Below are positions 46,601 through 59,929 of a stretch of DNA of 64,000 bases, one piece after another; position 1 is the first letter of the stretch; each line of letters opens with the position of its first letter. The position numbers and the translations under genes were made by a program. The notes under the pieces are model-generated. The model was given only the letters and a program-made list of their open reading frames with translations. It was not told the DNA's origin and ran no database searches. Origin of the DNA: Vermamoeba vermiformis (taxonomy: Eukaryota > Tubulinea > Echinamoebida); contig JBEWZL010000272.1 of assembly GCA_045837725.1 (NCBI GenBank), forward strand, positions 186,001-250,000, written 5' to 3'.

Positions 46601-48145
46601 TTTCATATTAGTACGATTGCCACGTTGCGTTGAAAAAAAACTCGAAATTTACGCAGCTGAAAATTTAATTCGTAGAAATTCGCTGAATTAATATTATAAT
46701 AGCAGCCGGATCGATGTCATACAGAACGCACTCATAATCTTTAAACTCTTAACATATAAGTTGGTTATATGTCATCATGTTACGCCGGACTAACAAAGTT
46801 ACGAATGTACACATAACCGTTGCGACTCATTATTACGCGACAATATCTCGGAAACTAATTGACTTAGTCTATATAAGATAAAAGACCTGCGTTAGGCATT
46901 TGAAATATTAAGGTTGAGCGTTTTAGACTTTTTGTAAGGATCGATGGTGAGCAAAACTAGTTAAGTAATCATTTAACTGTTTTGTAGCGTAGCATCGCCT
47001 ATAGTTTCGTTATGGTGTACTTATAGTGGTTTAGATAATTTAGCCGATAAAGTTGAAACGGATGTGCTGACATCAAAAATAACGGAACCACTAATTAAAC
47101 GTAATTGAGCTATTACGACTACTAAAGATATGTATTATGCCAATAAGTATAATAGCACCGAATCAGCACAAATCGTCGTTCATGAACGAAAGGCTGTGTC
47201 AAAAATAGCTACTGCCTTTTTCAATTCTCGCAAGAATCTACCGGCAAAATAGCGAGATCTGATAATTAAAATAATCGAGTTCTGATAGTATGTCTTATAC
47301 ACATATCACCATTAGTCTATCCGCATAACGAATTTTCGTGCTTCAGAATTTTGCAGCGGAGTAAGAGTTATTCCGTCTCTGAGCCGGATGTCGTTCGATG
47401 AAGACAGTAATGAATAGTATAAATATGCCTCTATATAAAATAAAGTAACTTACCAATTCTTGGATTTTCTTTTGCTTTTTTAGCTCGTCATTTCGTTGTT
47501 GAACTGACTTCAGATTTCGCTCTTCAACTTTTAATTGATCGATTTGTGTTCGTAATATAACCTCTATACAAATAATACATGATCAATAACGAGTACAATA
47601 ATCGATGATAATAGACTAAAACTGTCAATAATGTAAGTTTTGATCGGATTCGTTTGGGCGTGTCACAAAAAATCACTTGGTACTAATACGAATACCTTTT
47701 GGTGACGCATTAGAGTAGGTGCACGTTTTGCCGCGTTCAGTACATGTTTTGCACGGGTAATCACCATTGCCTAATTGCAAATAAATTAATGTCGATTAGC
47801 TTTAATTGTGAGATCTGAATGCGCGGAGAAAGAGCGCTTTAACGGCAAAATAATTTAATTACGCTCGCAATAATAGTGCCGTTTCATCGCTATTACATAA
47901 AACGATGATTTGTTCGATTGTAAGGAGCGGATTTCAAGCACGATTATTAATTTCTTTTCTTAGTAAATCAGCTTACACTTTGCGTGCTGCTTTCGACAAA
48001 CATCACATGCCCTATTATATCCTTTTCCTTCCGATGAGTATTTGCTGAGCTGCGGATCTTGAGAATTTATGATCTTATTTTTCTTTGGTTTATTTACATC
48101 CAGCGTTTTGAAAACGAACTTCTGTTCTATCGGCTGATTAGACAT
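43669..48145 (-). CDS. Zn2Cys6 (fungal-type) transcription factor
   Basis: The start ATG at 48145 opens MSNQPIEQKF. The zinc cluster spans exons 1 and 2: CDVCRKQHAKC plus CKTCTERGKTC, that is CX2CX6CX5CX2CX6C, with the basic residues of the DNA-contacting loop. A coiled coil follows (LRTQIDQLKVEERNLKSVQQ), the usual dimerisation element. A long helical region comes next (MLHIYNAMWLQTS, VVIASYYNLGLFYVARGEM, AEIYKAWYHVLIQNF, RACLHHLKGLTRGENPLCPL), resembling the middle-homology region. The tail is Ser/Pro/Asn/Gln-rich. The last coding part shifts frame near 43804, where a G-run separates a sensible upstream frame from a sensible downstream one (DPVYYTPAHFKEGNY...HPQQ, stop TAG 43669-43671). The 862-bp intron 46594-47455 is exceptional. 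Confidence 0.75.
45188..45197. promoter_or_regulatory. CArG-like palindrome at a splice acceptor
   Basis: cctaattagg followed by aaat, at the 3' splice site of an intron in the Zn2Cys6 gene (read on the - strand as TTTCCTAATTAG then the exon). It may simply be a good branch/acceptor sequence. Confidence 0.25.
46594..47455 (-). other. Unusually long intron or gap inside the Zn2Cys6 gene
   Basis: The donor follows KKIQEL and the acceptor precedes the RMLHIYNAMW exon. No sizeable open frame lies between on the coding strand. It may be a long intron carrying regulatory or non-coding RNA sequence, or the boundary of two genes. Confidence 0.4.
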
Positions 48146-48955
48146 ATATAAATATATATATTACAAGAACACAAGCTGTGTTGTTCTGACTCGTGTTATG
48201 AGAAACTAAATAAAAATCTCCACGACAGGATCTTGCAACGACTTATTAGGAAAAATTTCATTTCAACGTTGTGCAGATGTTCCCTTTATTCCCTATGCAC
48301 AGTATTAATTCCGCTTTTGAGGAGGAACTTCGATTGCTTCTTTTTGTTTCAGATGAGATACTTGTAACGGCTAGATTATGTATCGAAACACGGGAGCTCC
48401 TACTTAATCATATTTTGCCATTAAAAACCCTCATTGCTGTCTGTACTCTTTAATTACATGGATTTCAACTCATTGCAGTTCCGATGTTTTAATTCTTCTA
48501 TAGCACAAAGTCACCAATCACGTCTTCCGATATAGCGAAGGAAATCTTCGCTGGTGAGCATAGCTCAGAAGAGTTATTTTCAAAAATTAGTTGCGCGGAT
48601 ACATCCAAATGAGGCACACAGGGAAGCGATCCACGTAACGAAAGTTCAAATAAAAAAGGAGAACGAGTGGTCTATTGTTAGTACTATCAGCTGGAAGAGA
48701 TCCAATATGTATGACCATCGCTTAGCACCTAATTTCTTGCCAATTTGATACAAATATTCAGTTCTAATTTCTTCCACGGATGCGGCTCATGCAAATGTTC
48801 AACTATGTGAGCGCAGACGTATCAAGGCATCGTTATGTAATTATTTAATGCATCTATTATCGATTCATCCCGCTTCCGGGGTGGCAATTTCGGAAATTGA
48901 TTCAAATCACAGATCTGGGTAGAACTGGCTTATAAACAACTTTTATCGTATGAAT
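48146..48955. other. Intergenic region upstream of the Zn2Cys6 gene
   Basis: About 810 bp between the stop of the TFIIIC gene and the start of the Zn2Cys6 gene, both leftward. Only short open frames without recognisable sequence are present. It probably contains the Zn2Cys6 promoter. Confidence 0.5.
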
Positions 48956-51900
48956 TTACATGTCTTGTAATAGTACTGCGAAGTCCGGACTAGGGAAGTA
49001 ACAGACCTTGGTTTCCGTTTTAACTTCATCGTCGAACAACGAAGATCTGCTGACGACAATTGAACGCGTGTAGATCGCACGTGTATCCAATAAATACTCT
49101 ATGAGCTGCTTAATTATAGCTGGACGGAACATAGTCGCTTTTTCTAATAGCTTCTCCTATTCAAAATAGTTGTTAGCCACGCGGATTTAGTAATTTACAC
49201 GTGTGAAACTGCCAACAGCAATTCATTTAATTCGAATTCACTTTATTACGGCCGGGCTTTTATATTACGTAGTAATGTGATTCTTGGGTAGTAAAGCAAT
49301 TTCACATCCGCAGCCGTAAAAATTATCTGACAATTACGTGCCTAAATTTTGATTTCTTGATTTGCTGCGATTTCAATTATCAAAAAAGCAATACCACAAA
49401 AACAAGCCAATTACCGAAAAAGAATTAAATGTCATATGTTATCGATGATAATGCATAGAATGATTACGTACTTCGCTAATACCAGGATTCTGATGAACTA
49501 AGCTGAAAATATTCCTCTTCAATCTTGACAGCGTCGCTTTGTCGACAGATCCATCCAACTTGATCCAAGGATACAACACCACGTGGCTGTCTTTAGCGAA
49601 CGCTACGACCTCTTGCAACATTCGACTATAACAGAAGCCGACATTAGTAACAATATTATAACAATACTAGCATTGAGAAGCGATTGTGAGTGTGACAATC
49701 ACTCAGCCAAGTCCGTAACTGACACGTGTCATTAGATCCGCTCATTACTTACGGCTTCTTAGGTGCAGCAGCAATGACTTGAGGCTCGCTTATAGGTGCC
49801 TTTTCAGCTTGATTCTGTTCATTTTCTTTATCAGTCGTGTTATTGTTGTTGGAGCTCTCGGTAGTGGCCGTTGCTTTCTCGCTGACACGCGAACTCGTTC
49901 TTTGACGCTTCTTCTTAGGCTCGTCTTTTTCACCCTCATCAACACTAACATTACTAGCACTTGACAACGCTCTCTTTCTCTTTCTCGTCAAAGGTATCTC
50001 CGCTTCTTCCGCTTGCGCAGTGTTTGTGTTGCTCGCAGCCTCTGTTAATTTGACCGCACTGGCTGCATTGGCAGCTGTTGCAGCTTCTTCACGAGGCTTG
50101 ATGATTTTGTACGGGGTGACAGTCCATCTATAATAAAAGAATTAAGAACTGAAGCAAAAAGTAATCGGATCCAAAATTAAAAAATAATAGTTCGAATCTC
50201 AGTAACCAAATCTTAACATGATTGCAGTTCTAAAGGTCTCCTAGGTTATGCAGCATCATCAATTCGAAAATAAACATCAAACAATTATCACTATGCCACT
50301 TAATGGCTTGTTATTGGATCAACCAGATCGCAACGAATTTCATTGTGGGATGCAAAAGGAAGAGTATTATACAAATAATACGATATTTGTAATCCTTCTA
50401 TAGTAATAATCGTTTCTAAATCACTTTGAAGTTCTTTACGTACCTTCCCAAGAATTTTCGTTCGACCCACGCGTACTCATTGACAGCAGTCACTCGCTCA
50501 ACAATTCCACTCATGTGCAATGCATTCAATAGCTTATCAAAGTTCTCTACGTCTTTGAAATGCTCCTATAAGTGGTATTAGAAAAAATTCATTTCGCTAG
50601 CAGATCCGGATCGTACCTTCAACCTGCTTTGATTGACTGCAGCTGCTGCAAAAGACTCAATAAAATCATAAATCTTCTTTGCGCTATCAATTTCAGCAGC
50701 AGTAAGATGCGTGATTGGATCAGCATTAGTCTCTTCATCCACATTGTCGTTGAAGTACGGCACAGACTTCAAAAACTCAGCGCATTCGGCCCACGAGCTG
50801 ATCTTTGGAGGCATTAAAGTCTAATGAAAAATCAGTACCAAAGCTATAGAGGTCGATATCATAATACTTACGCGATCGTCATTGGCGGGTGGCACACGAT
50901 TTTGTGGTGGATTTTCTTCGTCTTCGTCGTCAGCGGTCATAATGGCGTCGGGGAATCGCCTCTTAAGGAATTGAACGTGCACTTCAGGTACTTTGATCTC
51001 GGACAGGAGATAATTTCGCATTTGTGGCTCGTCTTCTTCGTCACTAGCGTCACTTTCGATATCATGTACCGATGATTTTTCACCTTCATTTTCACTCTCG
51101 TTCTCTTCGTCCACACTGAGGTTATTGTTGTTGTTCTTTTTCTTGCCCTTGGCAGGTGTTTTCTTCGCGCTCTTTTTGCCCTTCTTGGTCTCCTTCGTTT
51201 TGTTCTCGTTCTCTTTTTCTTTAGCGCTCTTCCATCGCCTTCGCTTTGGTTCAACTTCTTCAATTGAAATTTCAGGATGAAGCTGCCGAGCCTACGTTAA
51301 AAACCGCCTTTTGAAACACATCCAAAAAAAAACTTACGTTTTGACGAATCAGGTTCAAAATTCCTTGATGGACCATGCCACCAGCAGGTGCTATTTCTCC
51401 TTTAATTATCATATCATCTTCCTCCTATAAACGAGTTACTATGGTGTTCAGTGAACGAAGACTAGAGGACTTACATTTTGCGTGCTTAATTTTTGCTCAA
51501 ATTCCGCAGCTTCGCTAATGAGTTGTTCCGCAATAGGCTTGCCGAACATCTGTTGATATTTGAACGAAATTTTGAATCCACGACTTGACTTTGGAGCTCC
51601 AGCGTAAGATTTGGTTTGAATGATAATTCCTTCTTTGCGCAGCACTTCAAAACTCTGCGTGATTTCTTCTCGATCGAAGTTAGCCAAGAATTTGTATGCT
51701 GCTTCAGGAAGATATTCATCTTCGGGAATCATCAAGATACACTAAAATTGACATTAGTAATAATTTCATAATATTTTTTAGAAATGGCCATACCTTCAAG
51801 TAATCAGCCAATACGGTGTTAGCAGCAGTAGATAATTGCAGCTCAGGCTTCTGCACGGACTCAACATCGAACAAATTCTCGAAGTCTTTGATTGATTTCG

Positions 51901-54900
51901 GCAAGTCGAAGGTAATAGACTGCTTTTCTAATGTCGTCAAAGCACTGCTCAGAGCAGACATGTCACCAGCGTCCTTCGAAACAGCAGTGTTTTGTTGTCT
52001 GTGACGCTGTTCGATGGCAGCTTGGACGGCACGTTGACACTGAGTGAATCGCATCAAGTACTTCAAACGCTTCTTGCATGCCTCTGGTGGCTTGTGAATG
52101 ATGTTTGCAAGTGCTGTCCAATCAACGTCGTCTTGAGGACCCAACGACGGATTATCCGCTCGTTGTACGGTGTAATGTTTCAAGATGATAAAATCTTCCT
52201 CTGAGTTCCAGAACACCTTTCGTGTGGGTCTGACACGTGTCTTGGTGGCTTGCTGCTCTTCTTCCAAGTCAAATTCTTCCTCTTCTTCACGTGCATATTC
52301 CAGTTGGTTCTCACCAGGAGTAGCGCTTTCAATGGCACCGCGAAGAGCCCCGAAATTTCCCGTGTCGAATCGAATAGAAATACTTGGTCGTTGAGCAGCA
52401 CCTGGTCTCTGCGGACGATTGAAACTTCCGAATAAAGTGTTGGATCCAGCTCTCGGCTCTTCAGTTGACATTTCATCTTCTTCAGCTGTGGCTGTCGCGG
52501 CTTTCTTCTTGCCAGATCTACGACGTGGAGCCGTTGTGTTTAAGTCTTCAATCTCTTCTTCGATTTCTTCTTTCTCAGTTCTTTGTCTGGCCTCTTTCTT
52601 CTTTGCAATAGTTCTCGCTCGTTTGAGTGCGCGTAACTTGATCTTCTTGTAGTACATGAGCACTTGTTGAGCAGATAATCGAGATTTCTTCGCGACTTCT
52701 TGAACTTTCGGCGTGATTTTCTCGTACTCTTCGTTGTCTTCAGTGACATCCTCTTTGTTGTCATTGAGCACTTTCTTTTGGTAGTTCGTGAGGACGTTAA
52801 GACCAGTCCAGTTATATCGCACGAGGACCTCGGGAGGCAGATTGGAGTTATTTGAAGGCGTGACTTCAGCAACCTCTTCAACAGAGTTCTCATCGTCATC
52901 GTTTTCAAGGACTCGATGCAAAGCGATATATTCTAATTCAGACCAGTATCTCATAACCTCAGCCAAAGAATCAAACCTGAACATTCATTAGCACCGAAAA
53001 TTTTGAGGTCAAAAGAGCGTCGTTGTACACTTACTTGTAAGTACGTGTCTCAGGCGGCATTTTCGCTGTGTCTTTAATGCGACCGACTTTTGTCAAGTAG
53101 AAGGCAGGTGCATCAGCTTGCAATACGACAACACTTGACGCGTGTGTCGGATCAACATTTTCGTCGCGCGAAATGGAAGAGATGACAAGACCTAACCTCT
53201 TGAGCGTGTCTAGCAATAAAGCTAGCCGCTTGAAGCTATAGCGCTTGCGCATAAGAATTTGCCTAAAAAGAGAATAATTAGCCCGGGCTAGTTAAAAGTC
53301 GGGTCAAGATCTAAGGATCTGAAAAAAAAAAGTATAGCCCTCTTGCTAGGCAAGACGAGATTGAAGTAGCTCGGCTTACTGTAATTTGAAGGCATTTGAA
53401 ATAAAAATTAACATCGTAAAATGTAAACGACGTTAAATTTGGTCATTGAGTCGGTGCCAGATCCCGTTGACTTTCATTGTGGGAAAAGTTCACAAGCCAA
53501 TTAGGTTTTGACTTACTTGATATGCTCGGGGACCTGTCCAAAAGTCACGTTTTGGTCACGAAGTTCGTCGAGCTCAGCAATTTCTTGCGTGGATCCAATA
53601 ATTTGCAAGTACAAGTCCAACGGCATTCTTCAAAAAATCAATATTAGGACGAAATTAATTTAAATGCAATTGACTTACTTGTTCAAGATATCGTGGACTT
53701 GGAAGGCTCCAAAATCATCGAGATCTACGGTGTCGTCCTCCGTAGTTTGTTTTTGACCCGACCCCACGGGCGTGTTTGCGCTGGTAGTACCGCCCGTAGA
53801 TTTCTTTCCTTTTTTGGACTTGTTATTTTTAGCCGTGTCCTCTTCGACCTCCATAGCATCGTTGTTATTGTTAGGTCGTACGGCTTCACTACTCTGCGAT
53901 AAAGTCGTTTCAGTTGTCGGTCGGTAAGCGGATCCGACCAAGTTCGTCAACAAGGCATTCGAGTCCACTACTTTGTTCTTCTTATTAGACTTTGGTGTAG
54001 ACTTCTTTTCGCCAGTGGTGAGCTCAGTAAGCTTTTCTTTTTCCTTTTCAGTCATTTCTTCGGGGTACTTCGTCTTGCCTTGTCCAAGGATCACAGACAC
54101 GTTCTTATTGTTGTTTGCATTGCTGGTGCTGTTGTGGCCTTCAAAGACTTGCAGCCACAAGAATTGATGCAACATCTTCACACGGATCATCTTCGCACGA
54201 ACATAACCGTACTGAAGTGACGTCTGCATGTTCAAGCCCTAAAAATTTAATTAGGCGATTAGCGTCATATTTCCTTTTATGGTAATGAGCTCTACTTACG
54301 TCGCCTGGTGGTTTTTTGACAGTGACAGGCAGCTGCTCGACACGGTCAACTTCTTCAAGCTCGACAACTTCCTTGTTGGCCTTGAGTTTGCTCGGCGTGT
54401 TGGCTTGTTTGATGACGAACTGCGAGTCGCGCAATCTTTCAATGACGTCTTTGACTTCAGGTGATTCAATAGTCAAGTGCGGCATGATCAGTAAAGTGAA
54501 CTTCTTCGGTGCACCAGACATTTGAGGCACGCTACGAGAATTGGTTAGTTAGTTTTGAATGACTTGCCTAATATGGAAATAAGAGGACTCACGTGGTGTT
54601 CAAGATCTTGAGTTCGTTGTCTTTTTCCATTTTAGACACCATTCTCTTAATAGTCTTCAAATCGATCTTAGTCTCGCTCGGAACTTTTTCTTCGAGCACA
54701 CGACGCAAATTTGTCTCGAGCAATACTTTGTGCTTTTGCAACTCATCGAGAATAACTTGTTTGCGTTGACTGTTTTGAAGGGTAACGACTGTTCGACGGC
54801 TCGGAGTTGCTGCTAAAAATAGAAGCAATAAGGATCACGTGCAATAGAGCAAAAATAGTGTTGTGACTTTACCTCCTTCAGATTCACCCTGTGAAGTCTC

Positions 54901-56991
54901 ATCAGTACTTTTAGCGGGTGTTGACGGTGGACTAGTGACATTAGTGTTATTTTTAGCAGGTGTAGCCTTGCTCTTTTTAGCAGTTTTCTTTGGCGTCGCA
55001 AACACTTCTCCCTCAGCTGGAGCCTGTGTGGCCTCACTTTGACTCGACTCGTCAACGACTATGGCTGACTTGGTCGGTGTAGTCTTTGACGGTGTCTTTC
55101 GCTTGACATTGAGTTCTTTCGGCAACACCGTGGAAGTCACGTGCTGCAAACTTTGATCGTTCATGAATCTGCTCAACACGAACCGATACGCCGTTTGTTT
55201 GCCGTGCACTTCAGGAATAGCCAAGATATCGTACTCGCTGTGATAAAATCGACCAATCAGAACCATTAAAGCAAAGAAATTTCAGCACGGCCAAATCATA
55301 CCTAGTCATCGTGTGCATTTTGTTCGTTAAACTTCTTCGACTAAGTGCATTAATAATTCTCGCAATATCATTTTTGAACACTCCCGATGCACCAGCTGCC
55401 TCAATGAACTTGTAGATCTGATAGTCGATCGATAACTCAGCCACTGCTTTTCGTGTCTCCATAGCTGTTGCGCTGCTCATGCCTTTTTGGTCGTCTAGAA
55501 TAATGTAAATTAACTCATTGGTCGATTTTTAAGATCCACAGGAAAACTAAAATATTTAGGTTGTACGTACCTTTAGAAGTATAAGGCTTCAATAATCTCA
55601 CGCACGAGATTAATTCTTCCGAATCCGGTAACTTAGCATCAAACAGCTTGATAAATCCGTCCTCCGTCAAATTTTTACGGATTGTCGGCCAGATCTTCTT
55701 CGAGCCCATCATAATATTCTATCATAATACAAGGGTTAGCTTCATATATACACTTAAGTGTTATATTAATATATGCGTACCAAAGCTCTATTGATTTCAG
55801 ACTCTCGTAAGATATTTTGTCGTGCACTGGATAACATGTCACAAACACGTTGTTCAATAGAGGTATAATAAATGAATTCTTTTGAGCCAGTAGTCTCTTG
55901 CTCTTCTTCATCTTCATCGAGCTCTTCACCGTCATTTTCAGCTGCGTCACCTCCCGCGGATGAATCGCCACTGAATCGTTTCAAATGAATGATGTTTGTC
56001 TTGGTTGACGGTTTGCCTGGAACTTGTCTTAACACGCTCTTACGAACCCTATAATAAATATTAATATACTATAATAATAATACATGAAGGTACGTACAAT
56101 AAGCCGTGGACTTCAAGTTTTTTCAAATGAAAAAATACTGTTTTTGCATCAACGTTCAATTTTGCTGCCAAATCCGTTTGAAACATGCCATTTGTTCGCG
56201 CTAATGCGAGCAATTCTAAAATGCGATATTGAATGTCGTTCATGAACAAGTCAGGCTAAAAATAAAAATCAAAAATTAGATCTCGCGTAAAAATGCTTCA
56301 TAGGCTTCTAATACACTATATTATCTATTATACTTACGTCAGTAATTCCTAGTGCTCTGTCGCGCGAGTCTTGATCCATAACAATGCGAAATTTGTTGCC
56401 ATGAGCAGTCAACTCGGCAATTGATTTATTGAGTGTAGCTTCATCTGCTTTCTTACGCTGAGGGTCGTAGCATCCGCGTAAACTAATATAAGTGAAGTAT
56501 AAGTTTCTGATAATATTGTAGGAAATTTTCGGCCGATCGTGCAAATGGCCGATCCACACCGCCAAAACCGAAAATAAATGTATAAGGTCGAGCTATAATA
56601 TTTTGCAATACATACCCCTTAATCTCAGATTTGGCTAAAGCTGGCTCGTCCTATTAGAGCGTGTATTAGCAAAAATAAATTTTTGATTATTATTTCGCGC
56701 TAGTAGCGTCTTATTCCGCTAATATATTCGTACCTTATCAGATAGAAAATATTCTAATTTTTTGGAAGGTCTGATTTGCTGCCAAATCCAGTTTTTCATA
56801 TAATCGTCGATCGTAAATTGTAATTCGCTTTCCAACAGAGTCCATAGCTCAGGAAGAGATATTCCTATGAAATATAAATTTAATTAATAATTGTGGTAAT
56901 TAGTATTTGGGTATTTGACCGGGTTCGAACTCTCACCATGTAATCCCGCCAAACCGATCGAATCTAGCGTGAAGTCGAGTATACGTTGCAT
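48956..56991 (-). CDS. GTF3C1: TFIIIC largest subunit (B-block-binding, GTF3C1/Tfc3-like)
   Basis: The start ATG at 56991 opens MQRILDFTLDSIGL and the stop TAA is at 48956-48958; more than 20 exons, roughly 2,000 residues. The N-terminus has winged-helix repeats typical of this subunit (NDIQYRILELLALARTNGMFQTDLAAKLNVDAKTVFFHLKKLEVHGL is the B-block-binding domain; YQIYKFIEAAGASGVFKNDIARIIN and QRKQVILDELQKHKVLLETN are similar). A SANT/Myb-like domain lies at about 52,000-52,200 (FWNSEEDFIILKHYT...DVDWTALANII...CKKRLKYLMRF). The C-terminus (AAYKFLANFDREEITQSFEVLRKEGIII, EYAWVERKFLGRW, VVLYPWIKLDGSVDK, LEKATMFRPAIIKQLIEYLLDT) matches the extended tail of the family. Charged low-complexity linkers separate these. 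It binds the tRNA internal B box for RNA polymerase III. Confidence 0.85.
54273..54282. promoter_or_regulatory. CArG motif in a TFIIIC intron
   Basis: ccttttatgg within tatttccttttatggta, near a donor site of the - strand gene. A second match, cctaatatgg followed by aaat, lies at 54567-54576 in the next intron. Confidence 0.4.
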
Positions 56992-57138
56992 ATTGATACT
57001 CGTAAACTAATTATACAATGTTTTTTTGTTTATGCTACTCCATTAGCAGAGTGGTATGATAATAAATTGCTAACAAAAATTTATTTCGACCGGTACTGCG
57101 CATCTAGGCGTAGCACACTATTTACAAGAGATAGTCCC

Positions 57139-59929
57139 TTACTTCAACAATAAGCTGTTCGATACATCCGCAAAAGGTACTCGTAGCACAGATTGCTTGG
57201 AGTCTGGGCGGGCTTTTTTTGCAGGTGAGGCCGATCCGTCGTTCTCTGTACTACGCGCACTTGGTCGTCTGTCAGCAGGCGTCTTCTTGACCGATTTAGC
57301 AGTTTGTTGTGTTGGAGGTGTTGCCTTCGGAAGCTCGGCCATGATCACATCGGTGTCCTGCTTAGTGGCGTTTATCCGAAGCCGAAAAATCTCAGGGGCT
57401 TCACCAGCGAACAAAATGCTCTCGCGTCCTCCTTTCTCTTTGATCCACAAATCTTTGTACTCTTCACCGTACAGCACTTGGCGAGCCGTCGGACGATCTT
57501 TCGGATCGACGCTCATCAGGGCGTGTACGAGACGTTTGAAGGCCGCTAACATTTCCACAGTGACTCTGGCATCGATACTAGAGTAATTACAACCCCAAAA
57601 GCATGAAAAGCGCTGAGTAGTAGAGCTAAAATAGTAATTAGTATCGTTTCCACGAAATAACATCCGTTACAAAACTCTGTTTAAGCTTCATTTGCAATTA
57701 TAATTTAATATGATTTATACTGTTTAGCTTATTTAATTGCATCGTTTGTATTAAAAAACCGTAACAACGTAAAGTGCTTACGTATCGTGTACTAGCAGCA
57801 TTGACTCGCGGACTTCGGCGTCGGGTTTCTTGTGCCACTTGTAACCAGGCATGTTATTAATGAAAAATCTTTCGAGTGGCCCTCGATGAAACTATTGGAC
57901 TGTTAATAATCCTGGCTGAAAGTAATCGCATAGTATAACTTACAAGCTCAATTAACATCACTCCCACGCTGTACATCTCGGACGCGAATGAGTACGGCTG
58001 ACCCGAAAAAATTTCAGGTGCCACGTGCCCACGAGTGCCTACGAACTCTCTGTCTTGAACTAAGAGGTGTTAGAATTGAAAAATGAGCGATTAATAACGC
58101 ACCAGCCTCTAACGGTCCGGCCTGATCAAAATCGGCCAAATAAAACATTCCTTGCTTGACGAATGCATTGTTGTACTTGACATTGCCGTGCACAAGCCCA
58201 TGTTCATGTAAGTAATCAAAAGTCTAATGATGTAATAATTAGAATTATCGTTAAAGGTTTGGTTGTACGTACCAAAAATATTTCCCGTAAAGCACGTGCA
58301 AAGTACGAATGAATCGAGGTGCTGTGAGCGGTTTGATAGACCAATATGTAGCGCTCTTTGTCTAAAGTGCCCCAGCACATTGGTCTCAGAATGGTCCTCA
58401 ATGGCAATCTCTTGATGAGTTCCAGCTCGTAGTGAGTTCCATCGACGATTTTGCAACACTTCCCGAAAAATCGGTTCGAGCCAAAGTCTAGCCATATGAG
58501 GCTCTTTGAGCGGTGCTTCTCGACTGTGTATGGGCCAATCTTGGAGCCAACAGGGAACAACTGTAGTAACGTGTTGTCAAGCCGCTTGGATGGTTGTCCG
58601 CTTTCATCATCCTGCAATGTGTCGTTGCCTCTGTTGTTATTATTGCTATTTGTGCGTCGTCCGTCTGCCTTTTTGACTGCATTCAAAGCGTTAGATACAA
58701 CCTAAATCCTAATTGAGGTACTTACACAACGCATCCGAAACGCGAGAGGTTTTTCCTTTCGACCGAATAGCTGGCTCGAACAAAGACTTTTTGATATTCA
58801 CCCCCTTGAATTCTGGCTCAGCTAAGTTGAAGCAGACGTACAGGGTGAAGATCTGCGGGACAAAAGCGTAACTGTACTCGAAAGTGCAGTTCAGATGACA
58901 GTTCTTAAGCCAACGAAGCTCATAACGAACGGCATTTTGCCTCTCAACACAGGTGGCAATGAAGATGGTGCTCTGCTTTCCACCATTGACTTGGCCCATG
59001 ATGTGACGAAAAACACCCTGTTTGGCGTTCTCCTCGAGGGCACTCTGACACTCTTCGAACAGCTTGTACGTGTCTTTGTGACCCACCGCAGAATTCGACG
59101 TCTGACCATCTTCAGCGATCAGCAGTTGCTGGCCTTCTTGCGTGAACACCATAAAGTCTGGGCGTCTATTCTTCTTTTCTTTGTTACTGGTGCCTTAGTT
59201 AATAAGATGTCGATTCCAATCTATAACTTACGAATGCTGTGGGTAGTTTTTGAAGGCTACATCTGCCGAGGAATAAACCTTCCGTTCGTAGTCGGATTCA
59301 GAAACAAACGAAGTTTTTTCCTCTGTCGGATTAAGGAACCACGTCACGCCCTCCGCTAAATATGCCATTATCGCTTTGAAGTTGAGCTCGGGCACTTCAT
59401 TATTTAACTCCTATATCATAGAATTAGACGTCTGAATAGCAGTTTTGATCTTAGTTACATTTGCTTTTGCGATGAAATTGGTCCAAGAGGGCCCGAATGT
59501 ATCTTGTCTCATAGTTGGAGGGTTAATGTCCTAATAGATAAGTTAATCGAGTTGATAGCAATCTCGTGCTCTGAAGAATCATACCGCTTGAATTGCCTCC
59601 CTTAACGAGTTTATAATCAACCGATGCCGATCCGTTAAATGAGACTGCAACTCTTCTATGTAGTCTTCAAGCTGATGCGTGGAGGGCTCTAGATTCCATT
59701 TGATCGCATGTCGGGCCCCTGGAGGCAACTTCTCCACATCCGCTTCGCCGGGCAGCTCACTGTGCGATATTACTAAATTATATTTACTATATATAACGTA
59801 CGTCGTATATTCTTCTGCAGGCGCTCTCATGTAAAGGCCAGCCCAGCACCTATTTTTGTATTCTTTAAGAAACGAAACAAGCGCGCCAGATCGCTTCTTC
59901 GTCGCGTCTTCGAGTGCCTGCTTCTTCAT
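57139..59929 (-). CDS. Divergent Crinkler/FunK1-type kinase-like protein
   Basis: The most downstream usable ATG is 59929 (MKKQALEDATKK); further 5' exons up to about 60275 are likely but not resolved. The stop TAA is at 57139-57141. The N-terminal half (FGPSWTNFIAKAN, YLAEGVTWFLNP, RPDFMVF...LLIAEDGQTS) resembles the degenerate nuclease-like segment that precedes kinase domains in Crinkler and fungal FunK1-like proteins. The kinase-like domain has EKHRSKSLIWLDFG, a catalytic loop HGNVKYNNAF in place of HRDxKxxN, and DFDQAG in place of DFG. It also has VGTRGHVAPEIFSG, YSVGVMLIEL and DPKDRPTARQVL. Overall fold order is kept, but key residues differ from canonical kinases. The tail is Lys/Ser/Pro-rich (KKTPADRRPSARS). 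Confidence 0.65.

Noticed and set aside
48271-48748. Two short plus-strand open frames in the gap upstream of the Zn2Cys6 gene.
   Set aside because: No recognisable sequence, no plausible exon joins, and length within chance for this base composition.
56915-56945. T-arm-like string gggttcgaactc suggesting a tRNA.
   Set aside because: No matching stem, D arm or anticodon arm can be folded around it; it lies in an intron of the TFIIIC gene.
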